Assembly (NCBI GenBank): GCA_022486815.1
Contig: JAKVJW010000004.1
Span: 1-64,000, forward strand
Direction of reading: 5' to 3'
Length of the DNA: 64,000 bases
Source of the DNA: Prevotella sp.
Lineage (GTDB): Bacteria > Bacteroidota > Bacteroidia > Bacteroidales > Bacteroidaceae
Shown: positions 18,519 to 26,894 of the stretch, piece after piece
How the letters are laid out: the number at the start of each line of letters is the position of its first letter
Position numbering within the stretch: position 1 is the first letter of the stretch
Made by a program: the position numbers and the translations under genes
Notes under the pieces: model-generated
Told to the model about the DNA's origin: nothing
Seen by the model: only the letters and a program-made list of their open reading frames with translations
The model's database searches: none

Positions 18519-19370
18519 TCACCCACATATAATTTTGAAAGGAGTAGAATAACTGTCATAGATCCTTGACCCTTTACTAATCATCTTGATGGCATATCTA
18601 ATGCCCTCAACAGCCATCTGAGAAGAAAAGATATCAACAGTTCCGATCTCCTGTCCTTTCCGTAAATAAGGCGACATTACCCCATCATTGTCAAAACCTA
18701 CTACCGGTAAATATTTCCTTTGGATATCCATTTCCTGTAAGACCCCAAGTGCCATGGCATCATTACCACAGAAAACACCTTTTAGATCAGGGTTCTGACT
18801 CCAGATACGGGAAAAAGCATTACGAGCATCGGCTGTTTCCCAATTTGCAGGTTCTGAAGCCACAAGTTTATACCCCTCTTCCTGAATTACTCTCAAACTT
18901 CCAGCCTTACGCTGAGAAGCATTATCTGCAGAAGGAAGTCCTTCAATGATTGCGACCTCATCTCCTCTATGCAAAAATCCGGCCAGAAGTTTACCGACTT
19001 CATAAGAAGCCTTATAATTATCCGGTCCAACAAAGGGGATATTCACATGCTGCTCATTTAATATAGCATCATCTAATTTTATATCTATATTAACTATCCG
19101 TATTCCATTACGTACCGCTTTACAAGCAGAATAAGCAAGAGAAACAGAATCTATTGGTACCAAGACTATCGCATCTACCTTTTCTTGTATTAATTCATCA
19201 ACATATCCGATCTGGGCATCAACATCTGTCTGCGAGGTTGTCCCTCTACAGATCAAATCGATCTCCGGATGCTCATCTGCAAAATTCAAAGCCCCTTTTT
19301 GCATAACTTGAAAGAAGTTTGCATTAAGTGATTTCATCACCAATCCAATACGGTATTTTTGTTGGTTCAT
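18519..19370 (-). CDS. Periplasmic-binding-protein-fold sugar-binding protein lacking a signal peptide
   Basis: The 283-residue protein is a type-I periplasmic binding fold of the RbsB/LacI-sensor kind: YRIGLVMKSLNANFFQVMQKG, EKVDAIVLVPIDSVSL, FVGPDNYKASYEVGKLLA, EGLPSADNASQRKAG, LKGVFCGNDAMALGVLQEM, PVVGFDND. It begins directly at the first beta strand, with no signal peptide, no lipobox and no DNA-binding domain. An in-frame TAA lies 9 nt before the start codon, so a longer N-terminus is ruled out. No ABC permease or ATPase is nearby. It is divergent from the DeoR regulator, 125 bp away. A cytoplasmic sugar sensor or co-regulator for the adjoining operon is my inference; a former transport protein that lost its export signal is the alternative. 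Confidence 0.8.
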   Translation of the reverse strand: MNQQKYRIGLVMKSLNANFFQVMQKGALNFADEHPEIDLICRGTTSQTDVDAQIGYVDELIQEKVDAIVLVPIDSVSLAYSACKAVRNGIRIVNIDIKLDDAILNEQHVNIPFVGPDNYKASYEVGKLLAGFLHRGDEVAIIEGLPSADNASQRKAGSLRVIQEEGYKLVASEPANWETADARNAFSRIWSQNPDLKGVFCGNDAMALGVLQEMDIQRKYLPVVGFDNDGVMSPYLRKGQEIGTVDIFSSQMAVEGIRYAIKMISKGSRIYDSYSTPFKIICG

Positions 19371-19407
19371 AGTTTTTTAATGTCTTTTGATATAAAATAA
19401 AACAAAG

Positions 19408-19425
19408 TAATCGAAATATCGATTA
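19408..19425. promoter_or_regulatory. Candidate operator between the binding-protein and DeoR genes
   Basis: A palindrome TAATCG-aaatat-CGATTA lies between the divergent genes, 9 nt upstream of the TTTG element of the deoR promoter. Such a position would allow control of both genes. Related words occur upstream of the transketolase operon (TAATCGAAA near 26251) and at the susC 3 start (TTAATCGATTAA at 26873-26884). Binding by the DeoR protein is inferred. Confidence 0.45.
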
Positions 19426-19433
19426 ATATCTTT

Positions 19434-19461
19434 TTTGTTTTAGAGAAATTATCTATCTTTG
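19434..19461 (+). promoter_or_regulatory. Promoter of the DeoR-family regulator gene
   Basis: TTTG (19434-19437) and a perfect -7 TATCTTTG (19454-19461) precede the start codon by about 35 nt. The spacer (16 nt) is shorter than the usual 19-21, so the -33 assignment is less sure than the -7. Confidence 0.55.
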
Positions 19462-19495
19462 CATATTAAGTATTTCGTAAATTAGAAAAAGCCAA

Positions 19496-20266
19496 ATGAT
19501 GTTAGCTGCACAAAGAAGAGACAAAATCATGGAATTTATCCGTGAAGACGGACAAGCAAAGGTCCAGGACCTGAGTCACCTTTTCAAGGTAACAGAAGTA
19601 ACTATCCGCCAAGATCTGGAAAAGTTGGAACAACGAGGCCTTATCACCAGAGAACACGGAGGCGCCGTACTCAGTAACGCTGGGTTGAATGTGAAAGATT
19701 TCACATTGTTGAACCAGAAAAACATGGAAGCCAAAAAGGCTATCGCAAGAGAAGCTATCAAACTCATTCATGATGGTGAAACGATCATACTTGACTCTGG
19801 TTCTACTACCACAGAATTAGCCAAACTTCTTTCCGGATTTTCTAACCTCAGAGTCATAACAAATGCTTTGAACATTGCCGTCATACTAGGTAGTGATCTT
19901 GGTATCAATCTTAATGTTACAGGAGGAGAGTTTAAAAGTCCCACACTTTCGCTTACCGGCGTTAAGGCTGCCAATTATTTTGCAGACATCCATGCTGACA
20001 AATTGTTCTTAGCTACCGCAGGCATCAACCTAAAAACAGGGCTGACCTATCCAAGTTTTAGTGACTTACCCGTAAAGAAAGCCATGATTGACGTTTCTGA
20101 CAAGGTATATCTCGTAGCTGATTCCACTAAAATCGGCACCAGTTCGTTTGCAAGTCTGGGAGCATTATCATTAGTTGACCACATCATTACTGATTCGAAT
20201 ATCACGGAAGATGCACAGCAACTCTTCCGTGATTTCGATGTAAAATACACTATCGCACAGTTATAA
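19496..20266 (+). CDS. DeoR/GlpR-family transcriptional regulator of sugar metabolism
   Basis: The 256-residue protein has an N-terminal winged HTH (RRDKIMEFIREDGQAKVQDLSHLFKVTEVTIRQDLEKLEQRGLITREHGGA, split here only by family numbering, about 7-57) and a DeoR C-terminal sensor domain with the phosphosugar-binding loop DSGSTTTELA (100-109). These proteins usually repress sugar operons and release DNA on binding a phosphorylated sugar. Either of two tandem ATG codons (19496, 19499) may start it. It is convergent with the permease gene (7-bp gap) and divergent from the binding-protein gene. The natural effector would be a phosphorylated intermediate of the neighbouring pathway, for example apulose 4-phosphate; this is inference. 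Confidence 0.9.
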   Translation: MMLAAQRRDKIMEFIREDGQAKVQDLSHLFKVTEVTIRQDLEKLEQRGLITREHGGAVLSNAGLNVKDFTLLNQKNMEAKKAIAREAIKLIHDGETIILDSGSTTTELAKLLSGFSNLRVITNALNIAVILGSDLGINLNVTGGEFKSPTLSLTGVKAANYFADIHADKLFLATAGINLKTGLTYPSFSDLPVKKAMIDVSDKVYLVADSTKIGTSSFASLGALSLVDHIITDSNITEDAQQLFRDFDVKYTIAQL

Positions 20267-20273
20267 GATTTTG

Positions 20274-21308
20274 CTACTCACTGGAAAGAGTAATACTGAT
20301 CAGTCCAATAACAAACAGTATCAACGTAGCCCAAACAAGGCCTTTCGTTTCCTTAGAAGCACCTTTAAATTCTTTCCAAACGAAGACACCCCAGATCATT
20401 GCCACTACCGGAGCCGCATTGCTGAGAGCATAAGCGATAGCATTATTACCTGCAGTGCCCCTGGAGAAACTGATGACCATACCGGCCATCCATATAAATC
20501 CACCAAGAATTCCGATGATGTGTGTGTGTGAATTTCCTTTGAAATAATCACGGAACGAAACCTTATTGCCTTGCAAGGGGAAATACATAAGCAGGGTATT
20601 AAAAATCGGTGTTGTCACCAATGCCCCAATTGAAAACAGGAATACAGCTGTATAAGGAGTCAAGTGACCACTTACCCCACCTACTGCAGGTACTCCTCCA
20701 TATATTGGATCAATAGACTTAGCAACCAATCCAAAAAAGAAGATAATGGCTATACCGGAAATCAAAGCACATACGATACCCTTGACAGGCGTTTTATGCT
20801 GACCGGAAGAGAGTTTGCCATAAGCACGGGCATTAAGCAATATCGCTATCACAATAATGACGACCCCGAGCCATAACAGTTTTTCATTACCCGGATATTT
20901 GTTCCCATCTGCAACGGTCAAGATATAGGTATAGAAGATTCCTCCAATCCATCCAAGTCCTCCTCCGATAGGAAAACCTACGGACATACCAGCGACAGCC
21001 ATTGCAGCGGTAAGAAATATAGTACCAAAGTTCCACACGATTCCACCAAGCAGAGCATACGTCACACTATAACTATCCAATGTACTCATATTGGCAAGGA
21101 ACGTAGGTCCCTGATGGCCCAAGCTTCCTAACGTGAAAGCACCCAGAAGAGCTGTTATTACCAATCCAATGGTAAAATCCATATAAAACAGTTCAAAACT
21201 CCAATTTCGTTGTGCTACGAGCTTTTGGGCATTTCCCCATGAGCCCCAGCAAATACAACATACAATACAGCATAAAATGCCGATCACATAGCTTGTAGCA
21301 ATTATCAT
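20274..21308 (-). CDS. DMT-superfamily sugar permease (GRP/RhaT-like)
   Basis: The 344-residue protein is almost entirely hydrophobic, with about ten predicted membrane segments. It starts MIIATSYVIGILCCIVCCICWGSWGNAQKL and includes GMSVGFPIGGGLGWIGG and a late segment with AIAYALSNAAPVVAMIWGVFVWKEF, typical of the drug/metabolite transporter superfamily members that move sugars (glucose/ribose uptake and rhamnose-proton symporter relatives). It is the last gene of the catabolic operon, 3 bp after the isomerase gene, so it most likely carries the operon's free monosaccharide across the inner membrane. The exact substrate is not visible from sequence. Confidence 0.8.
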   Translation of the reverse strand: MIIATSYVIGILCCIVCCICWGSWGNAQKLVAQRNWSFELFYMDFTIGLVITALLGAFTLGSLGHQGPTFLANMSTLDSYSVTYALLGGIVWNFGTIFLTAAMAVAGMSVGFPIGGGLGWIGGIFYTYILTVADGNKYPGNEKLLWLGVVIIVIAILLNARAYGKLSSGQHKTPVKGIVCALISGIAIIFFFGLVAKSIDPIYGGVPAVGGVSGHLTPYTAVFLFSIGALVTTPIFNTLLMYFPLQGNKVSFRDYFKGNSHTHIIGILGGFIWMAGMVISFSRGTAGNNAIAYALSNAAPVVAMIWGVFVWKEFKGASKETKGLVWATLILFVIGLISITLSSE

Positions 21309-21311
21309 AAA

Positions 21312-22754
21312 TCAGTCCTCATCTTTTTTATCGTTATGTACATAAAGATCCCAGCCCAAATAATTATTGATAGCATCTTCCAATATCTCAACAACATCAC
21401 TGCGAACAAGAGCCACATGGTGTTCAAAACCATTACGGCAAATATATTTCATTAGTTTCTGCAGATGATCAACTTTAGTTACGGCAATACATCCATCCAT
21501 TCCATAGGGATCATCGGTAATTTCTCCATTGCCCACATAGGCACGAATCTTACCATCTGCATCATCAGTTGAAATACGGAAGAAAGTAAAGTCTCCGGCA
21601 CTCACCTTTGCACTGATCGCTCCAAATGTACGAATCTTACCCAAAGTTCTGCCAAGTACACCTAACGGCGTAAGTTTAAGATCATGATTACCAACAAATG
21701 AACGAGGGAAATTACCACAATGTGTACAAACACACATATTACGATCATTTGCGAAATTATTATTCCAGTCTGCGATTGCCGAAGCTTTATTTGCCGCTAA
21801 ATGTAAAGCCAACATAGACACTGCGCCAGTAATATCTGTCTCACAGGCGCAAGGTATGCCCATATCACCCAGCATAGCCATTGTGACACAAGCAGCACAA
21901 CCATAGTTTTGCTCAAGAGAATCCCAGCATTGAATAGCCAAAGCATCTACACGATTGGCTGCAATCCAGTTTTGCACAGCTACCCCAAACTTTGCCTGAA
22001 CGCTCACCTTCTCCTCATAAGCATTCGGAATTCTGGCATAATCACGAATATCTTTTACCATCTTGATAAAAGCAGGATCATCATCTTTTATTTTCTTTGC
22101 AGCAAAAATAATCTCGCTCAAGTCAGCAGGGACTACGGTAATTCCACTCCGCTGCAACAGTTTTTCACTTGCCCGGCAAGTATTAAAACCAAGAGGGCGT
22201 GTACCCAACTGTCCGATGCGACTATGCCGAAGTGTATTAACCACACGGCATACACCAGCAAATTTATTAATATCCTTTACCAGTTCCTCACTATATATAC
22301 TATAGGTATGCAGTGATGTTAACGAGAAGGGAATTCCATATTGATACAAGTTGTTACAGACAGAGATCTTACCACAAAAAGCATCACGACGACTATCCAG
22401 ATCGACTTTATCATTCTCATCATCACAAGCCTGAACCAATATAGGAACATTCAATTCGGCACGACTGATTGTATTAATGATGCCGATTTCAAATCCGAAA
22501 TTAGGCAGACTGACAATTATGCCATCAATTTCGTCACGATGCGCACGAAAAAGATTTGCATTTTTAATACCGTCATCAAGAGTTTCAATACTGCTTGAAC
22601 CCGTAGGAGTAGCATCTTCAGGAAGAATAATATATTCGTATCCTTGTTGCTCCAAGACTTCCAGCAAATGCCTTTTCACATCTTTTGCCAGTTCTGAATT
22701 AAAATAGGCACGCGTACCGATAATCACGCCAAAACACTGTTTCTGATTTTTCAT
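21312..22754 (-). CDS. FucI/AraA-family sugar isomerase; candidate D-apiose isomerase
   Basis: The 480-residue protein belongs to the L-fucose/L-arabinose isomerase superfamily. It has an N-terminal Rossmann-like domain (GVIIGTRAYFNSELA, IDGIIVSLPNFG), the core segment IPCACETDITGAVSML with candidate metal ligands Glu305 and Asp307, and His345 in CVCTHCGNF. This family interconverts aldoses and ketoses with Mn2+. It is shorter than classical FucI (about 590) and close to AraA (about 500) but lacks the usual AraA sequence. Next to an FGGY kinase and a split transketolase it most likely makes the ketose used by the kinase. Family membership is firm; D-apiose as substrate is inferred from operon logic. 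Confidence 0.8.
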   Translation of the reverse strand: MKNQKQCFGVIIGTRAYFNSELAKDVKRHLLEVLEQQGYEYIILPEDATPTGSSSIETLDDGIKNANLFRAHRDEIDGIIVSLPNFGFEIGIINTISRAELNVPILVQACDDENDKVDLDSRRDAFCGKISVCNNLYQYGIPFSLTSLHTYSIYSEELVKDINKFAGVCRVVNTLRHSRIGQLGTRPLGFNTCRASEKLLQRSGITVVPADLSEIIFAAKKIKDDDPAFIKMVKDIRDYARIPNAYEEKVSVQAKFGVAVQNWIAANRVDALAIQCWDSLEQNYGCAACVTMAMLGDMGIPCACETDITGAVSMLALHLAANKASAIADWNNNFANDRNMCVCTHCGNFPRSFVGNHDLKLTPLGVLGRTLGKIRTFGAISAKVSAGDFTFFRISTDDADGKIRAYVGNGEITDDPYGMDGCIAVTKVDHLQKLMKYICRNGFEHHVALVRSDVVEILEDAINNYLGWDLYVHNDKKDED

Positions 22755-22779
22755 GATAATATTCTTTAATTGTTTATAT

Positions 22780-24258
22780 TTATTTTAATAATTGACTGAT
22801 AGCTTCATGCCATCCATCATAATCAGATTGCATATCAGTTTTACTCTTTTCAGGTTTAATAATCCCATCGGGTTTCCAAATAGCGGAAGCGTCAGTAAAA
22901 GAAGACCATTCTTTCAATGCAAATCTATTCATTACCATAGCCCCAAAAGCTGAAGCATCTACTACTTTTACCCTTACAACCGGCACTTGCAGCATATCAG
23001 CCTGAAATTGCATAAGAAACTTATTTGTTGTTGGTCCTCCATCAACTCTTATATCTTGAAGAGATACTCCAGCTAAATCTGTCATCACCTTAATCAGATC
23101 TGTTATCTGATAAGCAATAGACTCAAGTGCAGCCCGACAAATGTAAGCTTTATCAGCACCTAAGGTAAGGCCGAAAAGCATCCCCTTAACCTGACTATTC
23201 CACCAAGGAGCGCCCAATCCGGAAAAGGCAGGAACCAAGTATACCCCACCATTATTACTGACTGAAGTCGCAAGATTCTCCAGTTCCTCAAAGTTATCGA
23301 TTAACTGTACCTGATCTTTGAGCCATGTAATGGTACCTCCTGTACAATGAATATTTCCTTCAAAAGCATAATAGACTTTCCCAAATGCAGAAAAGCCGAC
23401 AGAAGTGACAAGTCCATCAGGTGCTACTATCGGTTCATTACCTATATTTACCATCACAGAAGAACCTGTTCCATAAGTCACCTTACCATATCCCTTATTA
23501 AAGCACATCTGACCTACGAGTGCCCCATGACTGTCACCTAAGACACCTGCGATTTTTATAGGATTACTAAAAACCCCTTCTACAGTTGTCTCACCATAAA
23601 CAGCATCACAAGACAGAATTTCCGGCATCATTGAACGAGGAATAGTAAGCATACGCAACAGATCTTCATCCCATTGTAACGTGTGGATATTGAAGAGCAT
23701 TGTACGAGAAGCATTGGTATAATCAGTTACATGCTTTTTCCCTTTAGTCAACCGAAAAATAAGCCAAGTATCAATTGTTCCGAAACAGAGTTCTCCTTTA
23801 TCAGCTCTTTGACGTACCCCTTTCACATTATCTAAAATCCACTTGGCACCACTACCGGCGAAATAGGGATTAATAAGTAAGCCACTACGCTCACGGACCA
23901 AATCATTGTAGCCATCCTTTATCAGTTGATTGCAGATATCCTCACCATGATTACCCTCCCAAACGATCGCATTATACACGGGTTTACCAGTTTTGCGATC
24001 CCACACAACTACTGTTTCGCGCTGATTCGTAATCGCAATAGAGAATTCATTAGAATCATTACGGTATGACTCCACTAATTCTTCTATTACCTTTACCACA
24101 TTTCCATAAATTTCCTCTGCATCATGCTCAACCCATCCAGTTCGAGGATAATACTGTCTATGAGCTATTGATTTCTGATTTACTATTTCACATTGACTAT
24201 CAAAAAGAAAAGCCTTTGTAGATTGCGTACTTTGGTCAATAGAGATTATATATTTCAT
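22780..24258 (-). CDS. FGGY-family carbohydrate kinase (glycerol-kinase-like); candidate D-apulose kinase
   Basis: The 492-residue protein has the ATPase phosphate-1 motif YIISIDQSTQSTKAFLF (Asp8), the glycerol-kinase-like GWVEHDAEE, an FGGY middle signature (MLFNIHTLQWDEDLLRML), the GLGAPWWNSQVKGMLFGLT signature and the adenosine motif RVDGGPTTNKFLMQFQADML. It would phosphorylate a sugar or polyol using ATP. Similarity to glycerol kinase is strong, but there is no glycerol facilitator or glycerol-3-phosphate dehydrogenase here. The partners are an aldose isomerase and a transketolase, so a ketopentose such as D-apulose is a better guess. A 120-bp gap separates it from the upstream transketolase subunit, leaving room for a secondary promoter. 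Confidence 0.82.
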   Translation of the reverse strand: MKYIISIDQSTQSTKAFLFDSQCEIVNQKSIAHRQYYPRTGWVEHDAEEIYGNVVKVIEELVESYRNDSNEFSIAITNQRETVVVWDRKTGKPVYNAIVWEGNHGEDICNQLIKDGYNDLVRERSGLLINPYFAGSGAKWILDNVKGVRQRADKGELCFGTIDTWLIFRLTKGKKHVTDYTNASRTMLFNIHTLQWDEDLLRMLTIPRSMMPEILSCDAVYGETTVEGVFSNPIKIAGVLGDSHGALVGQMCFNKGYGKVTYGTGSSVMVNIGNEPIVAPDGLVTSVGFSAFGKVYYAFEGNIHCTGGTITWLKDQVQLIDNFEELENLATSVSNNGGVYLVPAFSGLGAPWWNSQVKGMLFGLTLGADKAYICRAALESIAYQITDLIKVMTDLAGVSLQDIRVDGGPTTNKFLMQFQADMLQVPVVRVKVVDASAFGAMVMNRFALKEWSSFTDASAIWKPDGIIKPEKSKTDMQSDYDGWHEAISQLLK

Positions 24259-24378
24259 AAATTATTAAGATAAATTGTTTATTGTCATCAGTACTGAAAT
24301 ATAACACATTACGAACATTAAACTATAGCAATTATCTTTTCATATCCAAGATACATTTCAAGGCAGAGCCTTAACACT

Positions 24379-25338
24379 TCATTTAATTTCCAGTAAATCT
24401 AAAGCAGCAGAATAGATTCCCTCATAATCAAGATCATAATGATGAAATATCTCCTTAGATGTTGCATGAACAACATTTTCATCAGGTATGCCCAATATGC
24501 GCATCTTGACCGGACAATTTTGTGAAACGATTTCTGCAACTGCTGCACCCAGACCACCATAAATACTATGTTCCTCTACTGTCAGTATACAGCCAGTTTC
24601 CCTAGCCGCTTTAAGAACCGTCTCTTTATCAAAAGGTTTTAAGGAAAAAGCATCGATTACCCGAGCAGAGATACCTTTTTTCTTCAACATTCTGGCAGCT
24701 TCCAGACAGTGAACGACAGTTTCTCCCGTACCTATAATAGAAAGATCATTTCCTTCCATAATCGTATTGTCTTTACCCAATACTAATGGGAATTCATCAT
24801 TTTCATATACATCAGGTACCGCATTACGCCCAACTCTGATATAAGCGGGTTTAGGATGATTAACCAAAGCCAGGCATAACTTTCTGGTCTCACGAACATC
24901 ACAAGGAAGATAGATTTCCATTCCGGGGAAAGTACGTAAAACAGCAATGTCATGAAGACTGTGATGAGTTGCTCCCAGTTGACCATAAGCCACGCCCCCA
25001 CTTACGCCTAATATTTTGACAGGCATCTGAGAATAAGCCAGATCAACCTTCACTTGTTCCAGACTGCGTGCAACATAGAAACAAGCGGGACCACATACAA
25101 AAACTTTCTTTCCGGCAGATGCCAATCCTGCTGATATGCCTACCGCATTCTGTTCCGCAATACCAACCTCAACGAATTGTTGGGGCAGTGTCTTGGCAAA
25201 TTCTGTTAATGTAGCAGATCCTGTTGCATCAGAAGTAACGGCAATAATATCTTTATCTTTCAGAGCCAGATCCAAAAGGGTATTTGTAAAACTTTTACGA
25301 TTAGGTATTTTATTTACTTTTAAAATTTCCATATTCAT
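24379..25338 (-). CDS. Transketolase C-terminal (pyrimidine/TK-C) subunit; candidate apulose-4-phosphate transketolase subunit
   Basis: The 319-residue protein holds the second half of a transketolase: the pyrimidine-binding domain with catalytic Glu62 in VEVGIAEQN, the GHS-like THHSLHDIAVLRTFPGM segment, and the C-terminal domain (DAFSLKPFDKETVLKAA, LTVEEHSIYGGLGAAVAE). With the N-terminal subunit encoded 5 bp upstream it makes a complete thiamine-diphosphate enzyme. Split transketolases of this type include the D-apulose-4-phosphate transketolase, which transfers a glycolaldehyde unit to glyceraldehyde 3-phosphate to give DHAP and xylulose 5-phosphate. A general pentose-phosphate transketolase is normally a single chain, so this pair is probably pathway-specific. 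Confidence 0.85.
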   Translation of the reverse strand: MNMEILKVNKIPNRKSFTNTLLDLALKDKDIIAVTSDATGSATLTEFAKTLPQQFVEVGIAEQNAVGISAGLASAGKKVFVCGPACFYVARSLEQVKVDLAYSQMPVKILGVSGGVAYGQLGATHHSLHDIAVLRTFPGMEIYLPCDVRETRKLCLALVNHPKPAYIRVGRNAVPDVYENDEFPLVLGKDNTIMEGNDLSIIGTGETVVHCLEAARMLKKKGISARVIDAFSLKPFDKETVLKAARETGCILTVEEHSIYGGLGAAVAEIVSQNCPVKMRILGIPDENVVHATSKEIFHHYDLDYEGIYSAALDLLEIK

Positions 25339-25343
25339 GGACC

Positions 25344-26177
25344 TTAAAGATTATTTTTTAAATTTTCAATTCGAGATTCAATTTCTTTTACGGCTAATTG
25401 ATAATGCTCTTCATCAGGCACGCCATGATGCCAACTTGCCACATTTTCCATATAAGAAACGCCATAACCTTTTGTCGTATGGGAGATAATGATATGTGGC
25501 TTGTTGTTTGAAAAATCGATACTGTCAAATGTATCTACGATATCATCAATATCATTACCATTCATTTCAAGGACATCCCATCCAAAAGATGTCCAATGCT
25601 TCAAAATCGGTTCTATAGGCATGACATCTTCCGTCGAACCGGAAATTTGCAATCCATTTCGATCAATAACTGCAACGATATTATCCAAATGATACTTACT
25701 CGCAGACAAGGCAGCTTCATATATTGATCCTTCTGCCTGTTCGCCATCTCCCATGACAACAAATGTCTTGTATGACTTACCATTCATTTTTCCAGCCAAA
25801 GCCATACCGACACCTATCGATAAACCATGACCAAGAGCCCCCGTATTAATTTCTACCCCAGGAATGGAATTATCAGGATGCCCGCCTAAATGCGAATAAT
25901 CTTTACCGTAATCATCAAGTTCTTTCTGAAAAATAAATCCCTTATCACATAACACGCTGTAAAAGGCTTCGGCACAATGTCCCTTGCTCAAGATGAAACG
26001 ATCACGATCAGGATTCCGAAGATCTTTCGGGTCAACATTAAGTATACGATTATAAAGAGCAACAAGTACATTTAATACAGACAGGTCTCCCCCTGTATGA
26101 CCTGTTCCTGAAGAGTAAATCAGCTTAATAAGTTTCAGCCGTAATTCTTCCGCTTTTAACTTTAAATCCTTATTCAT
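25344..26177 (-). CDS. Transketolase N-terminal (thiamine diphosphate-binding) subunit
   Basis: I start this gene at the tandem ATG codons (26180/26177); the longer open frame to 26261 runs over the -7 box and encodes a non-conserved leader. The 277-residue protein has SGTGHTGGDLSVL, the LSKGHCAEAFY loop, GALGHGLSIGVGMALA, and the thiamine-binding motif GDGEQAEG (143-150) ending with Asn174 in IDRNGLQ. It is the first gene of the operon and forms the cofactor half of a heteromeric transketolase with the downstream gene (5-bp gap). Confidence 0.87.
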   Translation of the reverse strand: MNKDLKLKAEELRLKLIKLIYSSGTGHTGGDLSVLNVLVALYNRILNVDPKDLRNPDRDRFILSKGHCAEAFYSVLCDKGFIFQKELDDYGKDYSHLGGHPDNSIPGVEINTGALGHGLSIGVGMALAGKMNGKSYKTFVVMGDGEQAEGSIYEAALSASKYHLDNIVAVIDRNGLQISGSTEDVMPIEPILKHWTSFGWDVLEMNGNDIDDIVDTFDSIDFSNNKPHIIISHTTKGYGVSYMENVASWHHGVPDEEHYQLAVKEIESRIENLKNNL

Positions 26178-26217
26178 CATATTTCTTTTGATTTGTAATT
26201 GTCTTATAAAAACATCA

Positions 26218-26225
26218 CAAAGATA
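26218..26225 (-). promoter_or_regulatory. -7 box of the transketolase-kinase-isomerase-permease operon
   Basis: On the minus strand this reads TATCTTTG, a perfect TAnnTTTG, 38 nt upstream of the transketolase start. No TTTG is placed 19-21 nt further upstream, so activity may depend on a regulator. Upstream, acgaaatata (26231-26240) and taatcgaaac (26250-26259) resemble half-sites of the palindrome near deoR. Confidence 0.55.
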
Positions 26226-26761
26226 ATAAAACGAAATATAATAAAAATATAATCGAAACAAATAATTAATTTATTATTTTTTTTTAACACGTTCTAACTC
26301 AAACATAAGTTCCAAATTCAGAAGAAACATTCCTAGATTCAGAAGCCTCTTTCTATCACCTTATAATAGGATAAGAATATTTTAAAGTCACCATATAAAT
26401 CAAAAATAAGGAAATTGGTTAATTATCATTCTTCACTTTTCAATAATATAAGATTATTTCTCTATTGTGCTCAAAGATAATAATATATATATTATGGCGC
26501 AAACAAAACAAAAGAAATCATACCTATTTATATAAAACAATCTACAAATTAAGCATAAAATCTGTCTATTAGAACATTCAGAATATATTAAGAGACTGCA
26601 AAATCGCCCCTATTCAAGGAAACTATAAAATTTCAGATTCATTTATATGATAATTTCCAGAAATCACTATCAGTAATTTACCTTATATTTCCAATTAAGC
26701 ATCTAAAAAGTTATTAAAGACTAACAAATGTTATACTATACTATTTTATCATTAAATATAT
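26226..26761. other. Divergent control region between the sugar operon and SusC/SusD 3
   Basis: About 540 bp of very AT-rich non-coding DNA lie between divergent transcription units. Apart from the possible half-sites next to the transketolase promoter I see no open frame, RNA gene or strong hairpin. The length is generous for two promoters, so additional regulator sites or a small RNA could lie here, but nothing supports a specific call. Confidence 0.4.
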
Positions 26762-26790
26762 TTTGTATTTTTTCTTTTTGCATATATTTG
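26762..26790 (+). promoter_or_regulatory. Promoter of the SusC/SusD 3 operon
   Basis: TTTG (26762-26765) and a perfect -7 TATATTTG (26783-26790) are separated by 17 nt. Transcription would begin near 26797 and give a leader of about 98 nt before the ATG at 26895. Confidence 0.5.
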
Positions 26791-26799
26791 CAGCTATAT

Positions 26800-26894
26800 C
26801 GATACAAAAAGAAACACAAAACAAATATATAAGAAATATAAATTTATTAATCTACAGACCAATAAACATCTATTAATCGATTAAAAGAACGGAC
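26800..26894 (+). promoter_or_regulatory. Conserved 5' leader of susC 3 (copy A)
   Basis: Three blocks are shared exactly with the leader of susC 4: CGATACAAAAAGAAA (26800-26814), ATAAGAAATA (26829-26838) and AAACATCTATTAATC (26864-26878), plus AAAAGAAC 12 nt before the ATG. Distances from the start codon are the same within 2 nt in both genes. A palindrome TTAATCGATTAA (26873-26884) is present only in this copy. Confidence 0.7.

Noticed and set aside
22780..24258. True glycerol kinase for glycerol catabolism
   Set aside because: Sequence resembles glycerol kinase, but no glycerol facilitator or glycerol-3-phosphate dehydrogenase is present and the operon encodes an aldose isomerase and split transketolase.
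20274..26177. Sulfoquinovose sulfo-transketolase pathway
   Set aside because: That pathway also uses a split transketolase, but it acts on an unphosphorylated sulfosugar and does not need an FGGY kinase; no sulfo-sugar exporter, dehydrogenase or sulfoquinovosidase is seen here.
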